A stretch of 64,000 bases of DNA from Chaenocephalus aceratus (taxonomy: Eukaryota > Chordata > Actinopteri > Perciformes > Channichthyidae). A model generated the notes under the pieces. It ran no database searches and was not told the origin of the DNA. It saw only the letters and a list, made by a program, of their open reading frames with translations. The translations under genes and the position numbers were made by a program. Below are positions 21,762-34,197 of the stretch, piece after piece; within the stretch, counting starts at the first letter, position 1, and each line of letters begins with the position of its first letter. The stretch is taken from positions 37,882,145 through 37,946,144 of the forward strand of contig CM043797.1 in NCBI GenBank assembly GCA_023974075.1, written 5' to 3'.

Positions 21762-22346
21762 TTAACCCTCCTGTTGTCTTCCCCCCCCCCCCTTACTTTG
21801 GTGTTCGCGCTCAAATGTGACCGGTCCTGTTTTAACTGCTATTACATTAACACAACAACCATTAATCATCACCAAATGTCATTTAACACCCTTTCAAACT
21901 GTACATATTGTGTCAGACTGCTGGTGTACATGAAGAACTGCAGTACATATACAGAGAACAGACACTGAACATGTATTGCTTGTGCCAGGTGTGATCCATG
22001 TGGGGGGAGGGGCACATAAGAGCGGGAAATGTATCAAATTGTTCTGTGTGCGTGCGTGTGTGTGCGTGCGTGCATGTGTGTGTGTGTTGTGTTGTATCTG
22101 ATCCGGATGGTTACTAAGTCCTTTTCTTTATGGCGGTCATGTTTGTCCGGGAACACCATGGTGTTACAAAGTTGACTAAATCATCCAAACTTCAATGAAA
22201 GTGGTGATCAGCCATTTTATATGTTCAAATGTCTCCCGTGAAGGATATCATGAAGCTTTGATGCAATCGACTGTAAAACTAAAAGGTTATGATTGATGAA
22301 AGTAGTAAATGGGTCAGATTTGACCCGAAGACAACAGGAGGGTTTA
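21762..22346. mobile_element. TTAA MITE (ACCCTCCTGTTGTCTTC ends), copy without the GTGGGGACC block
   Basis: TTAACCCTCCTGTTGTCTTC at 21762 and GAAGACAACAGGAGGGTTTA near 22346 mark the ends, with the right TTAA mutated to TTTA. The centre has only a short GTGCGT tract at about 22045-22093. Confidence 0.78.
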
Positions 22347-22963
22347 CAGAATGGAGGAAAAACAGAAACCCAGTGACGGTGAACAGAAGGATGCTCGCTG
22401 CATGGAGATGTGAGAAACAGAGCGTCGTTAACAGTCCGCTCTCTGCACAGCCGAGTCGCAGCTCATTAGTGCTAATCTCTCTCCAGTTTTTCCTCACGAT
22501 GCCTCGATCAAACTGTCTCTCTGCTCTGAAGCCGTCCCAGAATCCTCAGTCCGGTCCTCACGCAGTCCGAGGCTTTATCTGCACTCAGGGACTCCGTTTT
22601 TCAGCGTCACAGAACTGCAGCCTCGGTTTGTTGAGGAAGAATTAGAGTCCGGCTCGTGACCTTTCTCTTCTGTCTCTCCTTATTTATCCTCCTTTATAAC
22701 AGTAGCCCAATAACCCTACATCGAACAGGACTAAATGTTATCAAAAGTGCAATGTTTGCTAAAGGCTTTAGAGATATCCTTCTACTCACAGTCTAAACTA
22801 AAACATATTGGTTTGGTGCATATCCTCTTAACCATAACCAACCTTAACCAAGTCACACCATGATCATATAATATATTTTACTGGAGTGTGGAATTTGAAA
22901 CTGGACTTTGAATTGGAATTCGAAATAAAAAATTACAATTCCCGGGTTTCAATCCCAGTTTAA

Positions 22964-23505
22964 AGGTCACCAATCAGGCTAGTTTTAGGCAATAGCATAG
23001 GTCTCCGATATATACAAGAATATAGAAAACATGTCGATGACGTGTTTTGCTCAAAATACAGATCACCCATTCTAGCCATGCCTCATATCCCTCTATTTCA
23101 CTTCCTGTTTCTAAAGTGCTGATTTGGGGATAAAGCTTTTAAAGAGGAGGGGTCTGAGCTCATGCGGGACCCGGCAGCTACCGTCTAAACTAAATGCTGC
23201 CGTGATGAAACGCCATATCATGGATTATCAAGGATCTGAAACAGTCTGGAGCTCAAAGGCTTTCTCTCTTGCCGGTTATACCACAAGGTGAGTTCCTTTT
23301 TACTTCCTGCTTCTTCACACACATGCTCTCCAGCACAGGTTAGCTCTGAGTGTTAGCGATGCTAATGTAAACACCGACCATATTACGTCCAAAACAGTCG
23401 GGCATTGTTTCTGATAGCAACGTTTCTGATTGGGCCGTGGGTCCACATTTCAGATATTACGTCATATCGGACGCAAATCTGGATCAGCTCCGTTATTTCA
23501 AATAT
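22964..23505. mobile_element. TTAA MITE (AGGTGACC...GCATGATAGGT family), truncated copy
   Basis: TTAA at 22960-22963 followed by AGGTCACC. The body, including GATATGGCGTTTC, TTGCCGGTTA and ATATTACGTCATATCGGACG, is the reverse of 38717-39368. It breaks off near 23505, before the other terminus. Confidence 0.72.
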
Positions 23506-24840
23506 GGATGAACAGTATACATCGCCAAATTCAGTGGATCTATCAGCTGACAGTTTGTGCTAGAGGGTTAGGACCATGCTTGGGGGATAATGGCCAAAGT
23601 GTATTAAAAATGTCAACTAAAAAAACAAAATTACAGTTACTTATTTCCAAAGTGTGCAGTCCTACATGTAACATTGTTGTGCATGCTTTATTAGATACAT
23701 CTATACAATCTAATGGAGTGACGTTGGTAACACATGCGGTACACAAGAGCATTGTTGAGATACATAACACAAGTACTCAAGAAAGAAAAGGTACTTTCCT
23801 TATCTTCCAGTTGCACCTTGTAATTACCCATATCTCACGAACCCTTGAATAATCCCCAGGTAAACCTCCAAGCCCTTAAATAGAAGGGTTATCATCTAAC
23901 TAACCCGGTGGCGTTTCCATTCAGCGTTTGCTCCATTTTCTCTGGTTCCATTAGTCGTCATATACTCGGTTATATTTTTCGGCATCATGTTGCTTTTCAT
24001 TCTCCAGCACCAAACAGCTCGTGTGCCCCAGGCTCTGGCACACTCTGTGAATCTATTACATCTAAGCAGCTGATAATAACCCACATTAGTCCCTTTATCT
24101 TCCACATGGACTATTGAACAGAATACATGAATTGCTTCACAAGGTGCTGTAATCTATTCGCCAACCTAAGAAGGAGGAGGACGGAAACAGCAACGTTACT
24201 TCAGCTTCATCCGTTTGAACCGGAGGAGGGAATGGATGCGTCTGCTGACTTCACATACACACTGATGGAGACATATGTAGGAGCTTATATTATTTAATAG
24301 TTATCCATTTATTTTATTGTTTCTTTTTGTGTATAGTAAATCTTCCTTTTAATTCTTATTTAAGTTTATCAAAGTAGTTGTTCCATGGCTTTTTTGTCTT
24401 CAGGCAGTCTTTGGGCACCGGGGGATGGGAGACCTGCTCATTATAGATCTGAGAAACAGGTGGTGGTGAGAGCGCATCCGGTAGGCCTATGGTTCCTTAC
24501 CATCGGGTACGAACACCGACAAGACGACATCGTACTTGGAGGCTGAATTGTGCCAGCAAATAATAAATTGGACTAAAACGACTTTTGCTCGGACCTTTAA
24601 TTTTACCCATGCGTAAGATTCGCTGACGGCTGTCTCAGCGGCGCTTTGCTTTGAGTTATATTTCTTTCTTATATTTGTTATGGTTTTGGCCGCTTCAGAT
24701 ACACTTATGCAACATGTTTTAATTGGACTGGATTCAAGGGATTGCAAAACTACACACAGAATAAAAACACAAAAGGAAAATCAGGGAGAAAAGAATGTAG
24801 AATTATGGATGCAGTTTTCTCTGCAAAAAGATAACTTAAT
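23506..24840. other. Unassigned intronic sequence
   Basis: No exon or repeat end is recognisable. Open frames up to 140 codons here have no domain-like features. Confidence 0.45.
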
Positions 24841-25310
24841 TTAAAGGTCCCCTATTATACTGTTTTTCATCAATATATTACAGGTCTCAGACAAATACAG
24901 AGCCTGTCTCTGATTGGCTGAAACACCAAACAGATCATTGCAGCATTATTAAGAAGAGGGGACACATGTTGATGAAGAAGAGACATGAAGAAGAGGGGAC
25001 ACATGTTGATGAAGAAGAGACATGAAGAAGAGGGGACACATGTTGATGTAGAGGAGACATGGAGAAGAGGGGACACATGTTGATGTAGAAGAGACATGAA
25101 GAAGAGGGGACACATGTTGATGAAGAAGAGACATGAAGAAGAGGGGACACATGTTGATGTAGAGGAGACATGGAGAAGAGGGGACACATGTTGATGTAGA
25201 AGAGACATATAGAAGAGGGGACACATGTTGATGTAGAAGAGACATGAAGAAGAGGGGACACATGTTGATGTAGAAGAGACATGAAGAAGAGGAATTTGCA
25301 TAATAGGTGT
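24841..25310. mobile_element. AGGTCCCCTATTATA-family MITE, internally deleted copy with minisatellite
   Basis: The left end TTAAAGGTCCCCTATTATAC is followed by the same body as 32525-33546 up to CAGATCATTGCAGCATTA, then directly by the minisatellite and the end GCATAATAGGTGTCC with TTAA. The roughly 320-bp middle of the full copy is missing. Confidence 0.85.
24952..25292. repeat. 37-bp minisatellite, about 9 units
   Basis: Same unit as 8183-9074 on the opposite strand (GAAGAGGGGACACATGTTGA), with tagaagag, gaagaag and tagaggag variants. Frames through it are artefacts. Confidence 0.96.
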
Positions 25311-25551
25311 CCTTAAACTGTCTTCAACATTGTAACATTGTGAATATAGTGTATCTGTAAAAGGACAAAACAAATCATTTTCTACGCTGCCTAAATGTAC
25401 AAGTGTCTGTCGACCGCTTTAAAGTCAAAACTGCTCCGCTCAGAGGTCGTAGGTCAACCTTTTGATTTTCTCAAAACAACCCATGATGTATTAAAGTGAG
25501 ACTGAAGCAAAAGTCGTGCACCAGTCAATCCTCTAATGATGGTATTGTAAC

Positions 25552-25701
25552 CAGGGGCGCCGCCAGGGATGTTGAGCCTCGTGAAAAGATATCCCATTGG
25601 TTACTTAAACATGTTTTTCTTAACGTTCTAAAATTGTTTGGGCCCCTGTCAGTCACGGCCTTAGAATCGTCCTAACGTTTTACCCCCTTACGGCGCCCCT
25701 G
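25552..25701. mobile_element. Short hAT-type MITE, 150 bp
   Basis: It begins CAGGGGCGCCGCC and ends TTACGGCGCCCCTG, with perfect 8-bp TSDs ATTGTAAC at 25544-25551 and 25702-25709. Confidence 0.9.
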
Positions 25702-26218
25702 ATTGTAACACCATAATGTTAGAGAAAGAAGTACAATGCATACAAATGGCCGACTGCCTGCTGACAATGCATCGACAGTAAGGAGTGTGAAATGCCTTTT
25801 TAAAAAAAAATGTATTACCCTTTTGTTGAGTTCAGCTGCACATCCATTTTGCAAACCGAGCAAAGTGTATTTAAGGAATCCGCTCTTCTTTACACCTGGC
25901 CTCCCCGGAGAGGTTCGGCGGAAGTGAGTCGGCCTTCTTATCAAAGAGTTTACTGACGGGGAAGTACAAGGGATGAAGAGCTGAAGCTTAACTTATGAGG
26001 ACATCAAGAAAATGTATATTTGTATAATTCCCCTTTCAGATTTTTTATTATAGGGAACAAAGAGAATGTTACCTTGATACATATCCAATTAAGAGTTAGC
26101 TAAATCAGTACACACTACAGCATGTCGAGTTAAACAGGATATAAGCAAGCATAGCATGACCAACTCGCTGCACAATATCCCACTTAAAAGTTAAGTCAAT
26201 GAATACAAAATTAATTAA

Positions 26219-26566
26219 AGGTGGGGTAGGTAATTCACTTCAGAAACACTTGTTGTTATATTCCATGGAATGCTCTTAACATCCCGACAGCAATGAATAT
26301 CTTCATCAGTCACCTGTGGAAGCCGTGGCGCTGTAAAAAGCACGACCAATCATCTGCCTCGGCCCGGCTAAAGTAACTGGATGGCCTCCCTGCCTGTCAG
26401 CCTTCCATCGGGGCACAGACTTACCTCGTGCCCTCATTGGTCATGTGCGTGTTCGTGTGTGTCGGGGGAGGGGCTCTGTGAGGAAGTCTGAAGGAAGGGA
26501 CAGAAATTTTGCGGCTGCTTACTTTCAGATTCTCGCGCACTCGAGCTGGTTTCTCCACTCTTACCT
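26219..26566. mobile_element. AGGTGGGGTAGGTAA-family MITE, copy 4
   Basis: TTAA at 26215-26218 and 26567-26570. The left end AGGTGGGGTAGGTAA is intact; the right end is shortened to CTCTTACCT. Confidence 0.85.
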
Positions 26567-26570
26567 TTAA

Positions 26571-27106
26571 TATTTCATTTGTTTTGAATTTATTTGAATC
26601 TTCCATTTGTTAAATTCCTCAAAATCGTTGCAGAAAGGATGATCATGGACCTGTACAAAAAAAAGCGTCTCATTTCCGATGTGTATAATTTGTGAAATCA
26701 GTTTCCTGCTGTGTCGCTGTTCTACTAAAGTGTTTAAATCATTAGGCGCAGTCTGTTGGGCTAGAGTTAGTAATTAAAGAGACAAACCTTTAACAGGAAG
26801 CAAAATAGGAAGACGTGGTAGGAGTGTCCTTGAGCAAGTCATTACATGGAATCCCAGCTCAGCAGATCTGAAGCTGACCTCCGACCTCAGAGGGAGTTAA
26901 AACTGAATTTCTCTACACAGATTAATTAATGTTTTAACAGTGCCTGCTAGCTTCCTCGTATCACTTCCTTTAACGGAGATTTACATTACATTACAGTCTG
27001 CAGAAAGTCTACACTCAGCTTGTAAAAGATTATTATAGTGATTGATTATTTGTCTAATGTTTTAGATGATATTGAGCTATTTTATGTCTTCTTATTTTTG
27101 GTGGGT
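26571..27106. other. Unassigned intronic sequence
   Basis: Nothing recognisable in this stretch. Confidence 0.45.
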
Positions 27107-27110
27107 TTAA

Positions 27111-27813
27111 AGAGGCCCTATTTTAGCGTTATATAACTATGTAACACTCACGCTTCTATTGGCTAGCGCTCCAACACATTGCACGTGATAGGCTAAGGGG
27201 CGGGACATATCTAAGCCGTTGACCAATCACAACAGAGCTGGCCAGCTAACCAATCAGAGCAGACTGGGCTCTGGTTTCAGACAGAGGGTGAAAAGAGGTG
27301 CTGCAGCACAGGCAGTATGAGAAAAATAAAGAGCTCTTTGAACATTAAAGCTTGGAGACATGTAGAGACACTACATCCTGATATACACCTGAACATCAGC
27401 AGGAGAGGACTCTTTAAAGTAGAGACACTACATACTGATATACACCTGAACATCAGCAGGAGAGGACTCTTTAAAGTAGAGACACTACATACTGATATAC
27501 ACCTGAACATCAGCAGGAGAGGACTCTTTAAAGTAGAGACACAACATACTGATATACACCTGAACATCAGCAGGAGAGGACTCTTTAAAGTAGAGACACA
27601 ACATACTGATATACACCTGAACATCAGCAGGAGATGACTCTTTAAAGTAGAGACACAACATACTGATATACACCTGAACATCAGCAGGAGAGGACTCTTT
27701 AAAGTGGAGACACTACATACTGATATGAAGCTGAACATCAGCAGGAGAGAACTCTTTAAAGTGGAGACACTACATACTGATATGAAGCTGAACATGTGCA
27801 TAATATGTCCTCT
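27111..27813. mobile_element. AGAGGCCCTAT-family TTAA MITE with a 57-bp minisatellite
   Basis: TTAA at 27107-27110 and 27814-27817; ends AGAGGCCCTATTTTA and CATAATATGTCCTCT. Relatives are at 15700-15957, 30994-31165 (left end only) and 55876-56100 (inner part). Confidence 0.83.
27360..27795. repeat. 57-bp minisatellite, about 7.5 units
   Basis: The unit contains GTAGAGACACTACATACTGA, then TATACACCTGAACATCAGCA, then GGAGAGGACTCTTTAAA. As 57 equals 19 codons, both strands stay open and give 19-residue repeat frames that are not genes. Confidence 0.95.
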
Positions 27814-27817
27814 TTAA

Positions 27818-28930
27818 GTGATGCAAACTAACAACAATTTGTTTTGAAACAAATTGAGGCGATCAAAAACCACAACCCCGACAAAAAGACAGAGGCTTTT
27901 GAAGTTTTAGAATAGACTAAAAAGTCACGAAACAGCATCGTATTTCAAGTGGGTGATAATAAACACGGCGCTTTATTCGAAAAGGTAACACAGTGAGGAA
28001 AAACAAAATGTCATCTCAGAACGGCTTTTCCTGCCAACTTTCCGCAACATCACTGTGTCAAGTTAAAAGGTGATGACATGTGATACTTTATTTTGAGTTT
28101 ATGGTGGATATGTTTTGCATCCTAACTCTTGTGGAGAGGAGTCGTATTGCACATGTTAAGGTCACTGGTGTCAGGAATTTAAGTCACAGACTATGAGGGT
28201 TTGAAAGCTCCTGTGAAGCCGTCGGCGGTCTGAAACCAGCCGCGGACTGAGCGCTCCATTTCCCCCGGTTATCAGCCACTTACCGTTTATGGGAGATCAT
28301 TTGAGCGGAGCATCATAATACGAAGGGGGTTCGCTTTAATGGCCAGATCGTTCAGCTAATCACACACATGGAATCAGTGTGAAGGGCAGCCACGACTCAC
28401 ACGGACATGGAATACAACTGAAGTCTAGATGAGAGGAAACGACGCAGTTTCACACTGAAGGGTTAAGACATGGGATATGTGATGTAATACTTAAGGTAGC
28501 ACAATATGTGTTTGATTAGCACAAATAAGACGATTCATTCATATAAAACGCAACACTATATGGAATTTAGTTCGAGACCTTTTTGAAATATATATATATA
28601 GTTTATATAGTTCCTCCTCTCTTTTAACAAGAACAAACAAATTAATGAATTAAAAAACAATAACATTCTACAATAAGGTCTCGAATATATAGCACGATAA
28701 TATTATTTGTAATAATTAGCACAAATAAGATGATTAACAAATATATAACTGTGAAGTGTACATTTTATTTTGTGGGAGAATTCATATCAAATATACGTTT
28801 AGTGTATACAATATGGAAAGTAGTTTTACACAAATAGTTGTCATGACACCAAGGGGTTAAGACTGTACAAAGAATTATAATATAGTATTTACAATGTAAT
28901 ACATAAGGTAGCATGAAAGCTGAAGACAGC
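27818..28930. other. Unassigned intronic sequence
   Basis: No exon. Minor dyad symmetry around 28567-28690 (ttcgagacct/aggtctcgaa) may mark a decayed MITE of about 120 bp. Confidence 0.4.
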
Positions 28931-28933
28931 TGT

Positions 28934-29010
<77 letters not shown>
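28934..29010. repeat. (CA)n microsatellite
   Basis: CA array interrupted by ctct, about 77 bp. A separate GT array lies at 29112-29153. Confidence 0.95.
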
Positions 29011-29011
<1 letters not shown>

Positions 29012-29110
29012 CAGGTTTTCTGAGATTGTTCTACAGACCCTTAATAGCGATCGAGATGTGTTGCCATGGCTACAGTAGCTAGGTAACGTGAGCACAATAA
29101 GAACAAAATG

Positions 29111-29153
<43 letters not shown>

Positions 29154-29154
<1 letters not shown>

Positions 29155-30985
29155 CACAGACAGACAGCATTTTCTTAATCGCTCTCATGAAAACACTCGG
29201 CAGGAGAAGATACAACTGTGTCGTTAAAAGTCCCCGCAGAGATAAAGGGACACAGATCCTCGATAACGTCGTTTCTGGACGAGTGCATTCTGCTGTAATG
29301 TAGATCCTTCTGCTTCGAAATGATACAACAACTAACGAGGATTATTTACAAGAATGAAGTCAATTGTTGAAGTATGGAAGTTAGTCTGCTATTTAGCGCT
29401 GAGAAAGTATTTTGAGTATACTACAGGTGAGGGGTAAAAACGTTAACTTCCCAGTTGCATTACATCATATATCCTGTGTTTTATATATGTTTTATATACA
29501 GTAGGTAACTATGAGTGTTAATTAAATGTTGTGTAGTATAAAGTACAATATTGCCTTCTAAAATGAAGTGGAGTAAAAGTATGTAGCATAACATAAATAC
29601 TCAAGTACAAGTATGTCAAGTATATGGTACTTAAGCAATACAACCAATACAATACAACTTAAGCAGTTACAACCAATCACTGAATTTGACATATGCATTG
29701 GGACTAACTAAATATTTTTCTGGTATACTAAAAAGTACGGTAGTGTGGGTAATTTGAAAGCACCATTTTTTTAAATGTGAGTACTTCTTCATCCAATTGT
29801 GCCATTCTGACTCAATGTTGCCAATGATAGAAAGTGTGAGTGAAACAATAGATTCACTTCAGTCTGTCAATTATCCACGGATGCAATTTCATATTAAATA
29901 CCATAGTAGAGTGGAGCAGTGATTACATATGCACGTCGACCCAGCTGTTAGCATTGCGCAAGGGCTGCCTCTGCAAAAAGCAACGAGATTTCCCCATTGG
30001 ATTTCGGTATATGCAAACAACAAGCTTCGTGTCCAAATCACGTTGATGATAGTTAGTTTTCTGCAGGGTTAATCTCCACATAATACCACTTGGCGATTTT
30101 TAAAGCGTAAATGCAATCAGCAGAAATGAAAAGCTAACGTTAAACTATGAAGAACTACATTGCTAAGCTAAAGGCGGCTAATGTGCGGCGTGATGAGATT
30201 TAGTAAGTTATTTAGTCACTTGTTAGCAACATCCATTTTCCACATCGAAGCGTCAGACGTGGGGTATTTACTGACGCACTTTATGTGGTAGAACAAAATG
30301 TGAAAATCTTGTAAACTTGTGTTAACAACAGACCTCATTTCAAGAGTGTAACCAGATTCGCTGAGCCAGTGCAAAGTAGAGTCGTTATTTCCCCGTAGCA
30401 GTGTTTGAGGTTCTGCAGTCCATCAGCAGAAACGTCATGTGTCGACACGGGTCTTATATTTCATATTTTACTAATGAGGTGTGTTTAAAAATGGATGCAT
30501 CTGATCTAGATCCATCCGTATTTCTCGAGCTTTCGCTGTTTTCAGATTTCAAGGCGGCAGAGAGAAAGTGGAGCATCTCTCTGCATTGCGTAATGTCAGA
30601 CGAGCACAACTCGCATCAGGAAATGTACAACGCAGTTTGTGTACCTCACAACACACGACATTAATCTGTGCAGATAGACAGCTGTGAAACACTGCATCAC
30701 CACGGTTAGGGAATTACAAGCCGACTATAACATCCAAGGAACAAATACGGTGTAATTATATAATCAATCACACGGCAATTAGCGAGATGAACCAAATTGA
30801 ACTTTCATATAGCCGGCAGTCATTTCTGTCTCCAATATGCAGCGCGTAATGAGCACCCGCAATCCAGCTAAAACACAAATATTTAATTCATGATAGTGAC
30901 AAAATAATACTGGAAGATCATCCCTCAATGGAGCAATTTCCCCCCCCCGCAGGATACTCACAAGAGTACTGGGATGAGATCTGAA
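29154..30985. other. Unassigned sequence with hAT-like and other repeat relics
   Basis: About 29565-29640 (tggagtaaaagtatg, aatactcaagtacaagta) resembles ends of Tol2-like hAT elements. About 30035-30190 is the reverse of a repeat at 43225-43480 and 48628-48870 (gattgcatttacgct, ttagccgccttt). No exon is seen. Confidence 0.45.
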
Positions 30986-30993
30986 TATATTAA

Positions 30994-31165
30994 AGAGGCT
31001 ATATTCTGCTCATTATCAGGTTCATATTTGTATTGTGTGCATCCACCATGGCATGCTATGTTCAAAAAGCTCTTTATTGTTCTCATACTGCCTGTGCTGC
31101 AGCACCTCTTTTCACCCTCTGTCTGAAACCAGGTGTGTGTGTCTACAGAAGGTCCAGTTGTGATA
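30994..31165. mobile_element. Left end of an AGAGGCCCTAT-family TTAA MITE
   Basis: TTAA at 30990-30993 followed by AGAGGCTATATTCTGC and the body shared with 27111-27813 up to TCTGTCTGAAACCAG. The AGGCGC element then inserts at 31166, and the rest of this MITE is not recognisable beyond it. Confidence 0.7.
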
Positions 31166-31865
31166 AGGCGCATTCACACCGCAGTACTTTTCCCACAAAG
31201 GTTCATGAGAACTTAGTTCATGAGAACTCTTGTCGCGTTCACACCAAAAAGAGCCGGTACTAAAAGTAGTTCATGCGAACCTTTTTACCCCCTCGAAAGT
31301 CCCTGCTAGAGAGCAGGGACTTTCGAGCGGCTCTTTTGTGAGAAAAGAGCTATATGTCTGATTGGCTGGGCGAATTGCAAACCACGCCCCGTAAAACTCC
31401 CAAAAAGTTTTGTGAAGCCGCCATTTTATTATCCTCGCATTAGCATTATTAGCATTAGCATTAGCCCAGCGCAGAAACGCAGAGAGACGAACTTATGGCA
31501 ACACAAAATAAAACATGGGAGCGGTGGAGATGAGGAGGTGTCGGCGTTCTGGCGATTTACTCGGAAGGCTTCAGTAGAAGCTGCTGGGACTCCCAGCAGC
31601 TTCTACTGAAGCCTTCCCCAACTCCGGGGACTTCCGGCCGGGGACTTCCGGCCGGGGACTTCGGGCGGCAGTATACGCCGTGAAGTGGTTTGCGGCCTGC
31701 CAGTAAACCCAAAGCAGAAGAAGAAGAAGTGACGTCAGCGGCTTCATTTACCTAATCCTCCCCCAGGGATTTACTCCGGTGTGAACGCGATCTGAACTTA
31801 GTTCATGAGAACTAAAGAGTTCTCATGAACCTTTGTGGGAAAAGTACTGCGGTGTGAAAGCGCCT
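31166..31865. mobile_element. AGGCGCTTTCACACC-ended MITE, copy 4, with 3-bp TSD ATA
   Basis: It begins AGGCGCATTCACACC and ends GGTGTGAAAGCGCCT, flanked by ATA at 31163-31165 and 31866-31868. It contains the 24-bp-arm hairpin (about 31566-31614), a tandem GGGGACTTCCGGCC, and a copy of the 65-codon frame also seen reversed at 5517-5714. That frame is conserved by common descent, not obviously by selection. Confidence 0.88.
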
Positions 31866-31868
31866 ATA

Positions 31869-32520
31869 GACACGGTTCGCCACTGGTGTAACGACAACAA
31901 AGGATTCTAGTCTATTCTATCACATCATGGAACTTTTCGATATGGATTATCTTTTGTTGGCAGTGAAATTGACTCACACACACAGTCGAAGGAACGAGCT
32001 CTGTTTCCCCGTCATGATGCAAGACTGTGTCGGACATTTCTCTCCTGCAGGCCATGGTTGCAGGAGGATCAACAGACTCTAATCTCTGCTCCTCTCAACA
32101 CACAGAAGGCTGACTGAACCTCGCCGAGTAAGTGCTGCCAGAGAGAGTCACATAAAATAGACTTGAGTCACAGCCTCTGAATATTTCAGTCATGCCGGTT
32201 TTAATTTCAAACCCTGTGAATAACACCTTCTGCTTGGCTTTGAAGACGTGGAAATAATGTGAAAGAATACCGTGGTGTCAAAATCTAAATATATATAATA
32301 TATATATATTTGTTCTGCACGTCTTGTCTACTGTACGTGCGTTCATGTTTTAATTCAAAGAGTGTTGATGTTCACCTTTACGACAAAGCCTCATTTCACT
32401 CAGAGGTTTTAGGGTTGTGAGGAAATTGTAAATGTAGCTTTCCTCGGTTCCTGAGAGAAATGACACGTACGTTTTTAAGTAGCAGCCATGCAAAAAGATA
32501 ACTTAATTTAGCGAGTGAAC
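31869..32520. other. Unassigned intronic sequence
   Basis: No recognised feature apart from a short ATAT-rich tract near 32288-32310. Confidence 0.45.
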
Positions 32521-32524
32521 TTAA

Positions 32525-33546
32525 AGGTCCCCTATTATAGTGTTTTTCATCAATATATTACAGCTCTCAGATATATACAGAACTTGTCTCTGATTGGCTG
32601 AAACACCAAACAGATCATTGCAGCATTACCCATAATCCCCTCTGTTTCAGCCCTGGTTCCAAAGTGCTGATTCTCTGTCTGTTACTTTAGATGAAAATAA
32701 GGAGCCCCTCCCCACGCCCCTCTGAGAGACATTTGGTTACAAAGAACTCAATGGTGCTCTAGAGGAGATTCAGGTGATAAGGGGGGGGGGGGGGGGGGGG
32801 GTTACCTTGGTTGGTGATTGGCTAATAGTTACGCAAGCCAAAACATTGTTATGACATCATTAAGTGGCCAAAATCTGATCAGCTCATTTTCAGACAGGTT
32901 TTTATAGAAATGGATCAAAAAGAGAGAGAATCTTTGTTCCTGAGACTTTCAGAGTCTCTTTACACAGAGGGGACACATGCTGATGTAGAAGAGACATGGA
33001 GAAGAGGGGACACATGTTGATGTAGAAGAGACATGAAGAAGAGGGGACACATGTTGATGTAGAAGAGACATGGAGAAGAGGGGACACGTGTTGATGTAGA
33101 AGAGACATGAAGAAGAGGGGACACATGTTGATGGAGAAGAGACATGAAGAAGAGGGGACACATGGTGATGTAAAAGAGACATGAAGAAGAGGGGACACAT
33201 GTTGATGTAGAAGAGACATGAAGAAGAGGGGACACATGTTGATGTAGAAGAGACATGAAGAAGAGGGGACACGTGTTGATGTAGAAGAGACATGAAGAAG
33301 AGGGGACACATGTTGATGGAGAAGAGACATGAAGAAGAGGGGACACATGGTGATGTAGAAGAGACATGAAGAAGAGGGGACACATGTTGATGTAGAAGAG
33401 ACATGAAGAAGAGGGGACACATGTTGATGTAGAAGAGACATGAAGAAGAGGGGACACATGTTGATGTAGAAGAGACATGGAGAAGAGGGGACACATGTTG
33501 ATGTAGAAGAGACATGAAGAAGAGGATTTTGCATAATAGGTGACCT
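32525..33546. mobile_element. AGGTCCCCTATTATA-family MITE, complete uninterrupted copy
   Basis: TTAA at 32521-32524 and 33547-33550; ends AGGTCCCCTATTATA and ATAATAGGTGACCT. Order: left body, ATTACCCATAATCCCC, ATTCTCTGTCTGTTACTTTA, a run of about 18 G near 32780, TTGGTTGGTGATTGGC, the 37-bp array, then the right end. It is the reference for reading the interrupted copy at 8152-11386. Confidence 0.9.
32966..33527. repeat. 37-bp minisatellite, about 15 units
   Basis: Same unit as 8183-9074 and 24952-25292, with variants such as catggtgatg and acacgtgttg shared by pairs of units about 185 bp apart (33151 and 33346), suggesting duplication of multi-unit blocks. Confidence 0.96.
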
Positions 33547-33579
33547 TTAACTTATATACTTGATTCTGATTGGTCCATA

Positions 33580-33831
33580 GAGTGCCACAGTGACTCGTCC
33601 TAAAACCCGGAAGTAAACTCATTCCGGTTCCTTCGACAAAAACTAAAGCAATTTCTCCGTAGGATTTTGGAAAATAGCTCGAAATAAGGTCTATGGTTGA
33701 AACACATTTAAGAGACGGATCACGTTTTGTTCAGTCGGATAATATCCACATATACCTACTTTTATCATTTTCGAATCATAAATCTAATCGATAGATTTAT
33801 GATTCGGAAAGGACGCGTCACTGTGGCACTC
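33580..33831. mobile_element. 252-bp MITE with TA flanks and a central palindrome
   Basis: The ends GAGTGCCACAGTGACTCGTC and GACGCGTCACTGTGGCACTC are inverted with one to two mismatches, and TA flanks at 33578-33579 and 33832-33833. A perfect 15-bp-arm palindrome (CGAATCATAAATCTA, 5-nt loop) occupies 33772-33806. TA targets suggest Tc1/mariner. Confidence 0.75.
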
Positions 33832-33833
33832 TA

Positions 33834-34197
33834 TTACCGTACACTTGCACAGTGACAGATGAGCAGTTGCCAGTTTTGATGGAATATGTGCTCCGTTACA
33901 CCGAGGGTAGCGATGACTCTTACTGACGATGGTCTCTCTGTCAGTGCAGTTCATGTTAGCTTGTGGCAGTTTCTCCACTTTCTTTGCCTTTACTGACACA
34001 CGAGTCACGGTGAACATCTGCGCTGGGATCACAGGATCAACTTTGGGTCAAACTCGGTCATGAAAGGATTGAAATGGAGATTTTGATTCGTCAGCATGTG
34101 TGTATATCGTTACTTGAATTGGAACCAAATGTACATGCTCTGTATCACTTTAAAATAAAACTGAGGAAATCAATAAAGATAAAGAACTTGGTCGTGC
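33834..34197. other. Unassigned intronic sequence
   Basis: Nothing recognisable. A GTCACGGTGAACATCTG stretch has no identified partner. Confidence 0.4.

Noticed and set aside
27277..27801. 174-codon minus-strand frame with a 19-residue repeat
   Set aside because: Produced by the 57-bp array; the opposite strand is open too.
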